A stretch of 64,000 bases of DNA, from assembly GCA_963682025.1 (NCBI GenBank), contig OY821519.1, forward strand, positions 73,712,314-73,776,313, read 5' to 3'. The notes under the pieces are model-generated. The model saw only the letters and a program-made list of their open reading frames with translations. It was not told where the DNA came from and made no database searches. Position numbers and translations under genes: made by a program. The DNA comes from Cordilura impudica. Taxonomy: Eukaryota; Arthropoda; Insecta; Diptera; Scathophagidae. Below are positions 22,296-33,315 of the stretch, in pieces (position 1 is the first letter of the stretch; each line of letters opens with the position of its first letter).

Positions 22296-22695
22296 TTTAT
22301 ATATTAATACGCGAAGGTAAAATTTAAGTTCCCTTTTTAAGCAATAAGCAGGCACGGAGGAATGTGGAAATTGGCATAGTTATAGTTCATATGGAGTAGA
22401 AGCTGAGAATGATAAAATTTATGTTTAAGCTGTCTTAAAAATATATTAAATTAATTAAAATAAAATATCTATAATAATTTGTTACACCCTGTTAATGCGA
22501 ATTATTTAAATTATATATAAGACGCTCTGTGTTGATTTGTGAATTGCTAAAATTTATTAACATACATTTATGCTCATTTAAATATTCACAAATTTTTTAT
22601 ATATATAGATTAAAGAAAAATTGGAAGACAAAATTGAATGAAAAATAATATTTACTAGAATTTGCACTCGAATTTCGAGTGCTGCGCTATACCAG
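22296..22695 (+). mobile_element. Non-autonomous Helitron, family C
   Basis: Same terminal plan as B but a different interior. The 5' end is like TTTATATATTAATACGCG. Characteristic interior words are AAGTTCCCTTTTTAAGCAAT and GTTACACCCTGTTAATGCG. The 3' end has an intact hairpin, GCACTCGAATTTCGAGTGC, then CTGCGCTATACCAG and T22696. The terminal tetranucleotide is CCAG. It is a sister family that shares its 3' region with B. Confidence 0.75.
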
Positions 22696-23606
22696 TTTAA
22701 ATAAATGTTCAATTAAGAAAAATATTATTGAAAATATTTTTTTTAACCAAATTCAAATATAGTATATAGTAGTATATTTAGTATAAACATTATTTGGAAA
22801 AATAATAAAAACACAAAGAAATGTCCTCTCTACTTTAGGGAAATGAAGCTATTTAATAAGCCGCAATTGATTTAGAGTTATAAGAAATAAATTATTATAC
22901 AAACTCTTGGTATCTAACATAATCATTAAAAGTATTTTTATGATTTTTATAGAAAAAAACTCTGTTTATTTATTTGTAAACTTAAACAAAGCAAAATAAT
23001 GATTATAATAATTAGCCAACTAACTCATAAAAATTAAACAACGGAAGCTGAGAATAATAAAAAACCATTCACACTGTAAAATAATAACAGAATAAACATA
23101 TTTTCTTAAGAAAATAATGAATGAAAAGATATAAAAACACAGTAGACAATTCTGTGTTAATCCTTTTTGCTACCATAAAATGTAATTTTTTATATGTTCT
23201 AAAGGATTTGTGTTGTTTTTTTTTCTGTATGTATTCAGCAAACAAGTTTGTTTTTTAAGTCTTTTGTTTTTGACATACTCGTAAGTATTCTAAGATTCTC
23301 TTTATCTACTCATTCGAAGCCACATAATTTTTGTTAATAATGCTTCTGATATGCTGACTAAACTAAAGGAAATTTTAAAATTCTTGATAAAATATTGAAA
23401 AGTTTATATCATAAAAACTTACAACACCACTCACGGGTTGTTGGCAGTTTTATGAATAAACTAAACTTTGGCGATATGCTGAGTGGAGTGAGTATTCAGA
23501 GATTGTGTGATGGCTGCCTTTATATTTCGCTTTTGCACCTGCATACCATTTTGTGATGTTCGTTTTGTTTTTAATGCACAACGTAAATTAATAATAATTA
23601 TTTATG
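22696..23606. other. AT-rich DNA, unclassified
   Basis: No repeat, RNA or coding signal could be supported here. Confidence 0.4.
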
Positions 23607-23609
23607 CAG

Positions 23610-23681
23610 TGCTGTTAAATGAAAACAACAACAACAACACTAACAAAAAGGCCTCAACGGAAGAAGGTGTTGGTATTGAAG
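23610..23681 (+). CDS. Weak candidate internal exon (unrecognised)
   Basis: A 72-nt stretch is preceded by TATTTATGCAG, a fair splice acceptor, and followed by GTAAGT, a strong donor. The frame open through it reads LLNENNNNNTNKKASTEEG and GVGIE, a low-complexity acidic and asparagine-rich peptide common in fly proteins. That frame also opens upstream (23507) and continues to 23758. The length is a multiple of three. There is no similarity I can name and no neighbouring exon was found, so this may be chance. If real, it would make the window part of a large intron-containing host gene. Confidence 0.2.
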
Positions 23682-24650
23682 GTAAGTTTAGAAGAAGAAC
23701 AAAAAAAAAAAGTCATGATAAAGGCTACTGTAATGCATCAACATTTGTCTATGATTAGCCAGAGTGTTTGAATGAAGTAAGAGAATGTTGTGAATAGAAA
23801 ATCCAAATCTGGTTTTATGTTTAAACAATGATGCTTTTGTAATGCATAATTATACATTTTTTTATATATTTACAATTTTTTTTGTGTTAAATTTATTATA
23901 ATTGCCAACTCATTCAAAAGCTAATTTTCTGTTTACCAAACATGTTTGGTTGTTTTTTTTTTCTTCTCTTTACAGAAAATTACTTTTGTAAACCGCTTTG
24001 TCATGTCTTTGTCCATTAGTGGGTGGTTTTTAAAGTAACGCCTCATACATTTTTTGTGTTTATTCATGAGAATGATGCTGCTGCTTGATAATAATGATGA
24101 CGACGATCAATGTTTATAATGTTTCCATATAATGATGTGTGCATATTTTGATTTTAAACTAAAGTTTGCTTCTTTTTTTAAAAAATTTTTGCATCTTTTT
24201 CTTCAATTTATTAAGACAGCTTGCTAAACTTGTTGGTTTAGTTAGATTTAAAATACAAATGCTAAATGAAAAAGATACAGCAGTTGCTGTTTTGTGTTTT
24301 AATAGATTCTTATCGATTCTTACGTTGTTCGTTTGAAGGAGTTACCCTGCTGGATCATGTGGTGTTGCATAGCTAATTTGTGGTTGTTTTTTGAATTTTT
24401 CTCACTTCGCACTTATAAAATTAGGTGCTAATTTGCGAGAGTTATAAGAAAAAGTAATTAATAAAATATTAGCAAATCAAATAAAACTTTGTAGTATTAA
24501 AAATTTTCGAATGGATAAATATGACAAAAAGTTAGAAGAATGTCATAAATAGGACTATTAATTCCGTGACTATGAATATGCGTACTATATGTAGTTTAGT
24601 ATATTGGTGTGGGTCAATGATTTCTACTCTATTTCTAGTCCTACATTTGC
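23682..24650. other. Unclassified, slightly less AT-rich DNA
   Basis: No coding or repeat signal I can defend. The stretch near 24061-24110 (GATGATGCTGCTGCTTGATA and following) is simple-sequence-like. Confidence 0.35.
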
Positions 24651-24863
24651 CCAAGGAATCATACCTCTAAAATTATTTTCGAACCCTCCAAAGTTTCAAT
24701 GAAAAAATCGATTTGTGTCGTATATGGGTACCACATATAATTTTATTTGTGGTATCCATATCCCCACATAATTTTATTTGTGGTATCCATTTACGACACA
24801 TATCGATTTTTTCATCGAAATTTTGGAGGGTTCGAAAACGTTTTTAGAGGTATGATTACTTGG
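24651..24863. mobile_element. Foldback-like inverted repeat, about 213 bp
   Basis: The arms run inward from CCAAGGAATCATACCTCTAA at 24651 and its inverse ending ATGATTACTTGG at 24863. They include CGAACCCTCCAAA and its inverse TTTGGAGGGTTCG, and GTGTCGTA and TACGACAC. Arms are about 90 bp with roughly 85-90 percent match by eye. The loop holds a direct repeat of ATAATTTTATTTGTGGTATC (from 24738 and from 24769). No coding. Confidence 0.75.
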
Positions 24864-25369
24864 AAAATATCCTTTCATGGGCCATAGTACCAGAATCGCG
24901 ATGAGCCCATGGATATTTTTCGGTCCCCTACAATTTTAACGACTCTAATATATATGAAGGAGTCAATAAATAATGAATAATTTTATTTCGATTTATATTT
25001 GCCCATTTTTGCAAATCTAGCTTTAATGTTTTCTAAACTTCTGCTGCAAATATCTATCAGAATCAAGAAATGTACAATTATTTGGAACTAAGGATTTATG
25101 AATGCTTATTTGCATATTTTGCGTTATATGAATATGTTGCCATATTTTCATCAACAAGCTCATTTAGTAATCTTTTTATACCATAAACTGACATCGATTT
25201 GTAGTTGGAAATTTTTTGCATATTTTGCTTTAATTGCAGGAACTTTGTATATTTTCATCAACAAGCCTACTTCATAAAGCTTTTTAATATATCTCCATTA
25301 ATTTCATTAATTATACTATAAAATAACATCGACTTGTAGTTGCATATTTTACTTTAATTGCTATTTTTA
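24864..25369. other. AT-rich DNA with a diverged direct repeat
   Basis: ATATTTTCATCAACAAGC recurs (about 25142 and 25249), as does a form of ACATCGATTTGTAGTTG (about 25193 and 25327), suggesting an old local duplication of 110-135 bp. Nothing else was recognised. Confidence 0.4.
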
Positions 25370-25690
25370 TAGCCTCCATACCACTGTACCGAGGGTATAT
25401 ATAGGTTTGTCATTCCATTTGTAAAACATCGAAATATATTCCAGAGATCGCGAGCTATATATTTTCTTGATCTTTATAACAACGGAAGTGGATTGGTGGT
25501 GACCGTCTGTATATCTGTCTGAGCAAATCACGATCACACCCTCCATAACTAAACTTGACTTTTAGTTTTTACATAAAACCGATTACTAACATCACGAAGG
25601 AGTTGCTGTTTAAAATCATCAAAATCTGTCCAAAGCATGCCCCGATATAAATGAAAAGGTGAAAAAAACTCTTGAAGATATAAAAATGTT
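25370..25690 (+). repeat. Dispersed repeat F (Drosophila-like, non-coding)
   Basis: CCTCCATACCACTGTACCGA, then GGTATATATAGGTTTGTCATT, then AAAACATCGAAATAT and GTCTGTATATCTGTCTGAGC resemble the widespread non-coding dispersed repeats of Drosophila that carry a run of TCCGTC-type words. The assignment is from memory of that pattern. Confidence 0.5.
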
Positions 25691-25830
25691 CAATGTGTTT
25701 GTTGTTTTTCTTAAGATATGTATATGTTGTAATTCTTCATGAAATGTGTGCATGGTTATACTGCACGTATCTTTTTAGCTTAAGCAATGTGCAACATATA
25801 TTTTTTATTGTTATCAAGATACGAAAGCAC

Positions 25831-27200
25831 AATTTTTTTTAAAAGTACCCCTTTTTGAAAATGCCCTTCCAAAAAAATACAATATTTAAAAAAAAATACC
25901 CTTTTTAAAAAATTATCCTTATTAGAAAAGTGCGCTTTGTTTAAAAAACACTTTTTGAAAAAAGGACAATTGTTAAAAAAAAGTAGCTTTTCCTTAAAAG
26001 TACCTTTTCTTTAAAAGTACCTTTTCGTTAAAAGTATCTGTTCTTTAAAAGTACCTTTTCTTTAAAAGTATATTTTCTTTAAAAGTACCTTTTCTTTAAA
26101 AGTACCTTTTCTTTAAAAGTACCTTTTCTTTAAAAGTACCTTTTCTTTAAAAGTAACTTTTCTTTAAAAGAACCTTTTCTTTAAAAGTACCTTTTCTTTA
26201 AAAGTACCTTTTCTTTAAAAGTACCTTTTCTTTAAAAGTACCTTTTCTTTAAAAGTACCTTTTCATTAAAAGTACCTTTTCTTTAAAAGTACCTTTTCTT
26301 TAAAAGTACCTTTTCTTTAAAAGTACCTTTTCTTTAAAAGTACCTTTTCTTTAAAAGTACATTTTCTTTAAAAGTACCTTTTCTTTAAAAGTACCTTTTC
26401 TTTAAAAGTACCTTTTCTTTAAAAGTACCTTTTCTTTAAAAGTTCCTTTTCTTTAAAAGTACCTTTTCTTTAAAAGTACCTTTTCTTTAAAAGTACCTTT
26501 TCTTTAAAAGTACTTTTTCTTTAAAAGTACCTTTTCTTTAAATGTACCTTTTCTTTAAATGTACCTTTTCTTTAAAAGTACCTTTTCTTTAAAAGTACCT
26601 TTTCTTTAAAAGTACCTTTTCTTTAAAAGTACATTTTCTTTAAAAGTACCTTTTCTTTAAAAGTACATTTTCTTTAAAAGTACCTTTTCTATAAAAGTAC
26701 CTTTTCTATAAAAGTACCTTTTCTTTAAAATTACCTTTTCTTTAAAAGTACCTTTTCTTTAAAAGTACCTTTTCTTTAAAAGTACCCTTTTCTAAAAAGT
26801 GTCCTTTTATTAAAAGTGCCTTGTTTTCAAAAATACCCTTTTTTAAAAAAAGTATTTTTTTAGAAGCGCCCTTTTTCAAAAAATAACTTTTTAACTAATT
26901 AAAAAAAAATTAAAAAAATTTTTTTCTAAGTTCCTTTCCTAAGAAAACACAATTTTTAAAAAACAATCTTGTCTTAAAAAAAGTACTTTTCTAAAAAAAG
27001 TACATTTCTTTAAAAAGTATTTTTTTTTTCTTAAAAAAGTACTCTTTCTTTAAAAACTACTTTCATTTAAAAAAAGTAATTTTTCTTAATAAAGTACCTT
27101 TTTTAAAAAAATTACCTTTAATTAAAAAGGTACCTTTTCTTATAAATTACGTTTCCTTAGAAGAATAAATAAACAATTTTTTTTAATAAAGAACCTTTTC
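25831..27200. repeat. 17-bp minisatellite, homogeneous core
   Basis: From about 25990 to 26790 the unit AAAAGTACCTTTTCTTT (17 bp) repeats about 47 times with few changes. The flanks on both sides (25831-25990 and 26790-27200) are degenerate. The unit is a variant of that in the array at 11.2-13.5 kb. Confidence 0.92.
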
Positions 27201-27740
27201 TTTTGCAATTTATAATTTTGAAAATAATCGAACACCCTGTTGGTTTCATTTTCTTAAACCTACATCGCAATTTTAAATTGTTTCGATATTTATTTGTTAG
27301 AGAACAAAATATAAACATATTCATCTTAGAATGTTAAGACAAAAATTTCAGATAAAAATAATTTTACAAGTTTGTGTTCATGTCTTTAACTATCAATCAT
27401 ACTTTACGTAAGCACAACTCTTAGTCAATTTAACAATGTTCGCCCGGCCGTCTGTCTGTACACGTAAATTATACAAATATATAGTTGGATCAAGCTGGGC
27501 ATATAATCTTTTATGGAGCATATTTTTATTGTTAATGAAAGTTCTTGGTGTTCTATCTATTTACTTAGGAAGCTTATAGGTTTTCTACTCTAGTAAGAGA
27601 AATATAGTGAAAATTTCAGATAATAAACAATTCCTTTCAAAGAAGACACGATCATTGTTTTTTATAGGAAGAAATTATAATAGAATATGGTCAACAAGTA
27701 AAGAAAGTAACCTAAAATATATTTGTGTTCGAATCTAAAG
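27201..27740. other. AT-rich DNA with a faint family A trace
   Basis: GTCAATTTAACAATGTTCGCCC and CCGTCTGTCTGTACACGTAA (27423-27467) look like the TCCG region of a very old A copy in plus orientation. Boundaries cannot be placed. Confidence 0.35.
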
Positions 27741-27872
27741 TTTTAGATATTTTACACACATTCTCTTATCTGAGAAATAAACTATCTTCTGGAATTGATA
27801 ATATCCCAAATAAAATTCAAAAGAAAATTCCCCAATAAACAATTTTCGGCTACTGTAAGCTATTTACTGATA
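27741..27872 (+). pseudogene. LINE ORF2 remnant, copy 2, 5' part
   Basis: From GAGAAATAAACTATCTTCTG this aligns base for base in length (101 bp) with 19042-19142 of copy 1. Translation in the homologous frame is broken by a stop (CCCCAATAAACA). It ends at A27872, exactly where copy 1 is also interrupted. Confidence 0.65.
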
Positions 27873-28238
27873 CTGGTATAGCCAGTGCAAATTCTAGGCA
27901 ATATTATATTTTCATTAAAATTTTGTCTTTCAATGTTTTTAAATTTATGAATATTTAAATGAGCCTAAAGGTATGATAATCAATTTTAGCAATTCAACAC
28001 AGAGCGTCTGATATATAATTTAATCTAAATCATTCGCATTAACAGGGTGTAACGAATTATTATAAATATTTCATTTTATTTAATTTAATATATTTTGAAG
28101 ACAGATTAAACATAAATTTTATCATTCTCAGCTTCTCCCCCATATGAGCTATAACTGTGCTAATTTTCACACTCCTCCATACCCGCACATTGCTTAAAAA
28201 GGGAACTAAAAATTTAACTTCACGCATTAATATTTAGA
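27873..28238 (-). mobile_element. Non-autonomous Helitron, family C, inserted in LINE copy 2 (site 1)
   Basis: On the plus strand it begins CTGGTATAGC, the inverse of the family C end GCTATACCAG, and ends TTAATATTTAGA, the inverse of the 5' TC end. Interior words (GGGTGTAACGAATTATTATA, AAAAAGGGAACTAAA) match the copy at 22296-22695. Host A27872 and T28239 flank it. The frame across the join reads LFTD, then MLNNSYFPNKWKPTKVVLLP. Confidence 0.85.
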
Positions 28239-28626
28239 TGCTTAATAATTCTTATTTCCCAAATAAATGGAAACCAACAAAAGTGGTATTGCTTCCAAAA
28301 AATGATAAAGGTTCTAGTAATATCAGAACATAGGCCCCATGAGGTTATTACCAAATATAAGCAAAGTTTCCGAAATATGTGTCAACAATATCATAAAGAA
28401 ATATTGTATACTTAGGTAAAAAATATAATAAGTGAAAAACAGTTTGGTTTAAAATTTAAACAATTTACAACAGACATTTGCTAACATCAAGCATCAGTTG
28501 GAAGTGGAAAAAAATATATATACAGGAGCTTGCTTTATTGATATGGAGAAAACGTTCGCTAGTATATGGATTCCTGGTCTTACTATTAAACATTGTCAAT
28601 ATGAATTTCCATTATATAAGATTAAA
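28239..28626 (+). pseudogene. LINE reverse transcriptase remnant, copy 2, middle part
   Basis: It reads LNNSYFPNKWKPTKVVLLPK, then RLLPNISKVSEICVNNI, then IYTGACFIDMEKTFASIWIP. Motif A is altered: FAS in place of FDS removes the first catalytic aspartate. Stops and a frameshift lie between blocks. The right edge against the next Helitron is blurred (near 28620-28640). Confidence 0.75.
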
Positions 28627-29099
28627 ATTCAAAATTCGAGCGCAAATTCAAGAAATTTTATTTTATTATTTAACAAATAATTTTATAAGAGCCTAAAGGT
28701 AAGCCAATCAATTTTAGCCAATTCACAATTCAACAGTTTTTAAATAAAATCCATTAAATTTCATTATAAATATTTGTTGAACACACAGAAGATATATAAA
28801 TGGGTTTGTTAATAAATAATTTTAAAGGAGCCTAAAGGTATGCTAAGCAATTTTAGCAAATTCACAATTCAACGCAGGGCTTTGGATATTTATAATAAAC
28901 ACACATACATGTGTTACTAGCAACTTTGAATAAGCGTTACCCCAAAAAAAAAATGTTTCAGATGATGCAAACCTGTAAATATGGTGGACAGCTAAAAAGT
29001 TATACCTTTCAAATGGGGTAATTTTTTGCAAAATCGGTTTGTAGATAAAACTTTTACATCGGTCACAAGAAATAGCTTTGCCTATTTTAATATTATAGA
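28627..29099 (-). mobile_element. Non-autonomous Helitron, family B, long variant, in LINE copy 2 (site 2)
   Basis: The 5' end is clear: TCTATAATATTAAAATAGGC read inward from 29099, then host T29100 with ATGATAAGCCAGAAAG. The 3' end at about 28627 is decayed; CTAG is not recognisable, but AAATTCGAGCGCAAATTC of the hairpin arm is. A segment with GAGCCTAAAGGTA occurs twice inside (28688 and 28830), so there is an internal duplication. Confidence 0.7.
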
Positions 29100-29129
29100 T
29101 ATGATAAGCCAGAAAGAATTTTAAGAAAA

Positions 29130-29850
29130 TTATAAGAAAATTATTGTCGGATCAGACCGACTATACCATATCTTATACCATGCGCTTAGAGACTTTATCT
29201 CTTAGGCCCAACTAATTGGATAAATATAAACCAAATTTGAGTGGCACTGCTATTATTTTTTTTCCTTTGAATATGAAAAAGTTCATATCGGATGCTATAT
29301 TTATGTACATGCTGACTAGGTCGACAAATGAATCGCTCGCGATCATATTTGGTAAGTCCACTTATTTTTCGCAAACCAAATTTGAGTAAAATCCATGCAA
29401 TATTTTTGTTTTTTCATAAATTTAAGTGAAGATGGGGATGCAGCTCTATATGGCGGCTATGACTAAGAATTGTCCTATAGGGTTTATTTTTGCACTACTG
29501 GTTAATATGTGTAATAAACACACCGAGATCTATTAGATAATTTGGATTTTATGACAATTTAAGTCGAATTGAGATTTTCACCAATTTTAATAGCGTTCAT
29601 TCTATGGCCGATAGAAGCTTTCATACTAAATTTCATCAAAATATAATAATATTTGCGACCTGTCGTTTGATTACAAGGTTTACATGGACACACAAACGGA
29701 CGGACGGAACTACTTCGCAAAATCTACTCAGAAAGTGATCCTGAGTCGATCGGTATAATAAAAGATGGGTCTAGGTCAAATATTTTTGGTAGTTACAAAC
29801 ATCAGCTCAAATTAATTACACCCGGACCATATAGTGGTATAGGGTATACA
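29130..29850 (-). mobile_element. Family A repeat, copy A6
   Basis: It begins TTATAAGAAAATTATTGTCGG with a worn palindrome, then TACCATATCTTATACCATGC. It ends CCATATAGTGGTATAGGGTATA. It abuts the short LINE tail at 29100-29129. Confidence 0.75.
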
Positions 29851-32110
29851 AATTATTTTCTTTGGAGCTGTATATATCTGTGGTTTTCTAGAATAACCGC
29901 GTATGTCATAAAATCAAAATCGAAAAACGTTATATTTGAAATTCTGGGCTCGATATAAAGATTTTAGGGCTTTTTATTTAACAGTCCTGTAGATATGGGC
30001 AATAAATACTTTATGTAAAATTTTGAGTCAAAAATCTTCAGAAGAATAGATCCTAGAGAAGGACGAAAAAAAAAATATGTAAGTTACACTTAAAGTGTGC
30101 GCAGATAAAAACAACTTATGTCGACAAACGTCGTTTTCTTTGAAAAATAAAACTACCCATGTAGAAATAAGTTGTTGTTGCTTGAAAGTTGATTTTTTTT
30201 TGTTCGTCAACAAAAAGTTAACGGGACTTAGGATGAGAATATAACAACGTATCAAGAATAATAGTGACAAAAAATAACAGATATAAACACACAAGTTTTT
30301 ACAAGTGGGTATAAACTGAAAACTAATCCAAAATTATTTCGAATTTTTTTTCACTAATAACAACATATGTCGCTATGTGTCGTTTTCTGAGAAAATAATT
30401 TGTCAGCGATCTAACGTAGGTTGCCATACGTCGTTAGTGATGCAAATTAATTTAATAAACATTTAAAAAAACCACATATATAAAGATAATATTTCCCTTC
30501 AAGTTTTAAAGCATTCCGTTAAAAATCGAAGCTTTGAGCAACTACTACTTGACAAAAAAAAAAAACAGACTCTATTCACAGATAACACATTTAAAAATTA
30601 AACCATACCGATTAAAAATTAGCTCTGGGCGAAGAACTGCTCGAAAAATATCCGACACTTTCCATACAAAAGTGTGACCAATTGCTCTTATTTCGGGTGT
30701 GAAAAAATTTTACACTGACTAGCCAAAAGCTATATTTCCAGAGTTGCAAATGTAGGAATAGCATTTCTTTTAAATTACAAGCCATGCCGAAAACAATTGT
30801 GTGATGGACGAATTACTCCTCGAAAAAGCTCGGCTAACTTTCATACAAATGTATCAAAGCATTCAATCCATTAATTAAAAAAAAATAAAATATATATATG
30901 TATATAAAAAAGAATATAAAATATTTTTCAATTCCCTTAAATTTACGCCAGCTTGAAAATAATTTTATCATAAGCATTTATATTATTGACAGCCATTATA
31001 CCATACTTTATAAGGAAAGTCAACAAACTATAGAAAATGCATATTTTTACTATGTGTTTATAGCTACTTTAAGCAGAATATATGTATGTAAACCTTTTGT
31101 TATTGCAGCAAATATGTCACAATAAAGTTATAAAATATAATGCCATGTTACTAATATATAAACATTTTAAACTAATAACCTTAGTTGGTCTATTAAAAAA
31201 AGAAAAACAAAATAAACCTTAGATCACGCACATATTACATACCAACAAACAATAACAACCACATCCTTTTTTTTTAACAACAAAATTGACCCTATAACAA
31301 GCTACAGCAACAACACCGTAAATACACTAACAGCACCCTCACAATGCAGTCAACAATATTAGCATATTATGTTACCGCACTTCCTGCCACACTTTTTTAA
31401 CTCTTTCTTTTGTATTTAATACACTTGACTTTCTATAAACCGCCAATGAATCGTATAATATCCGTTTTAAGTAACAAAACTTTTCAAAAATTCCCTCAAC
31501 TCACCCCTAAGTGTCGTTTTGGCATCAAAAACAAACGAACAACGTTGAGCACAAAAAAATAACAAAAATAAATCACAAAAACCATTAACAGAGCAAAAAA
31601 AGACACGCACCCACTCTCTTGCAACATTTTGAGTTCGGTTTTAACAACAACATGCCAATGGAAGGTATAGAATTTCTTCTTGTTCAGCTACTTCGAAGTG
31701 GTAAATATGTGTGTGTTTGTGTGTATGAGTGTTTATTTAAATCGTGTTTAATGGCATGAAAACTACATACAATTGCAATGTACAATATTTTTGTGTTATA
31801 AAACTTAAAAAAAAAAAATTAAAAGTTTTTCTTCTTACATTCATTCCTTACACTTGTTAAGAGGCCTGACACGCATTGCAGTTTGTTTTTATGCAATGAA
31901 TACAGGTTGGTTTGTTTGGATCGATCATTTGTCGCACTATGGGTTGTAATCAGCCATGGCCGCGAAAATAGTTCAAGTGTTAAAAGGAAAACTTTATAGA
32001 AGAAAGTTTTTGAATTGTTTTCGCTTTATCCCTAGTATGTGATCCTATTAAGAATGTGTGGTTTAGTAAAAAAATGTTTTAGCTCTAATATTCCTAACGT
32101 TACCATCTGC
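29851..32110. other. Mostly unclassified AT-rich DNA
   Basis: Two diverged copies of a unit containing CGAAAAA, then AC(T)TTC(C)ATACAAA, lie about 170 bp apart (30609-30700 and 30780-30860), apparently an old dispersed repeat. ACGTCGTTTTCT and ATGTGTCGTTTTCT (30128 and 30375) mark another weak duplication. From 31.2 to 31.9 kb the DNA is less AT-rich with CAACAACA runs, but no gene could be supported. Confidence 0.4.
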
Positions 32111-32329
32111 GAAACTCAAATATTATTTATTTATTTATTTATATTAATTACAACACAAAGTAAATTTGTATTCTAATTTGGGTCCAGGGATAAGCCGGGT
32201 AACAAAGACCATTTGGCTGGTTTTTGCAACGACAGACCAAAGCCTCTGGTGGGAATCGAACCCACGACCCCCGCATGATAGGCGAGCACGCTACCTACTC
32301 ACCTACCGGGGCGCTTGAAACTCAAATAT
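32111..32329 (-). mobile_element. tRNA-derived SINE with perfect 13-bp target duplications
   Basis: GAAACTCAAATAT occurs at 32111-32123 and 32317-32329, and the SINE body (193 bp) lies between. Read on the minus strand it starts AAGCGCCCCGGTAGG, has a tRNA-like domain with a B-box GGTTCGATTCCC, a body ending near CCCGGCTTATCCCTGG, and an AAAT-type tail next to the left duplication. Long perfect duplications and a 3' A/T-rich tail fit LINE-mediated retroposition. A second copy lies at 52498-52711. Confidence 0.93.
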
Positions 32330-32625
32330 GTCCTATCATTTAAATTAAGATGTTTTCGCGATCATAGTTCGCTATATTTAAAAAAATTATAAAATACTTT
32401 ATATATTTCTAGTCCTTTGTTTAAAATCTTTCATTTCACATAGTTTTTCTTTTAGTTGTTTAAAGTTGGAATTACAACCGATTTATTAAGAATACTAGAG
32501 ACTATAGATGAACCTACTCAATAAAATTTTTAAAGCTATATTCGAAAATAATATAAAAACCAAAAATACATTTAATTTGTAAGCGAAAATCAAAAAATTA
32601 AACATTTTATTTAAACTAGCAGATT
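32330..32625 (+). repeat. Satellite-like family E, variant unit
   Basis: The core ACAACCGATTTATTAAGAAT (near 32474) is preceded by TTTCACATAGTTTTTCTTT. The same variant is present at 32988-33300 and 41200-41470. Confidence 0.6.
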
Positions 32626-32987
32626 CCAGCCCTTGAAATTCGAGTGCAAATTCTGGGAAATTTTATTTTTTTCATTAAATAAAGACCCTAAAGGTATGCT
32701 AATCAATTATAGCCAATTCACAAATCAACACAAAAAACAAACTCATGTTTATTACAAACACATTTTTAATAAACACACACATAGCATTGTATAATTTTAT
32801 GTATGTGTTAGTAGCAACTTTAAATGCAATATACTCTTAATAAAGGAATAAATTTAAAAATCTATAAATCTGCAAATCGGCTAAAAAGAAATACCTTTAA
32901 AATAATGTACGTGTGGTCAAAATCGGGATAATAAGGTAGAACAAAACATCGGTCACAAGGAATCGCCTAGCCTATTAATATTATAGA
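32626..32987 (-). mobile_element. Non-autonomous Helitron, family B
   Basis: CTAG at 32626 (inverse of the 3' end GGAATCTGCTAG) and 5' TCTATAATATTAATAGGC ending at 32987; host A32625 and T32988. It splits two E variant units. Confidence 0.9.
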
Positions 32988-33300
32988 TATCTTAGTTTTA
33001 TCTTTGGTATGTGCATTTTTATTAGTATTGTTTACAGTTATATAATTGTGATAGCTAACGAAAATCAAATATCATATCACTTAAGACATTTTTCCACTAT
33101 ATAGCTAGATATTTATACAAATTCTAAATTACATATATTTACATTTACATTCACATGGTATATTACATTCACATGGTTTTCCTATTAATTGTTTAAAGTT
33201 GGAATTACAACCGATTTATTAAGAATATTGAAGACTACATAAGAAGCTACTCAATATGGGTATCAAGCATTTATATATATAAAATTAAATAAGAATAAAG
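32988..33300 (+). repeat. Satellite-like family E, variant unit
   Basis: It contains ACGAAAATCAAATATCATAT, then TTCACATGGTTTTCCTATT, then ACAACCGATTTATTAAGAAT (33209-33228) and CAATATGGGTATCAAGC. Confidence 0.65.
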
Positions 33301-33315
33301 TAAAAATTTTTAATG

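Noticed and set aside
31610..31730. Possible first exon: AACAACATGCC followed by an open frame and GTAAATATG; also a minus-strand ATG frame with a GTGAGT donor
   Set aside because: The peptides are short and unrecognised, both strands give equally weak candidates, and no partner exon is visible.
32220..32316. A tRNA gene on the minus strand
   Set aside because: The B-box is good, but the sequence is followed by a SINE body, an AAAT-type tail and target duplications, and a second copy exists; it is a SINE head, not a functional tRNA gene.
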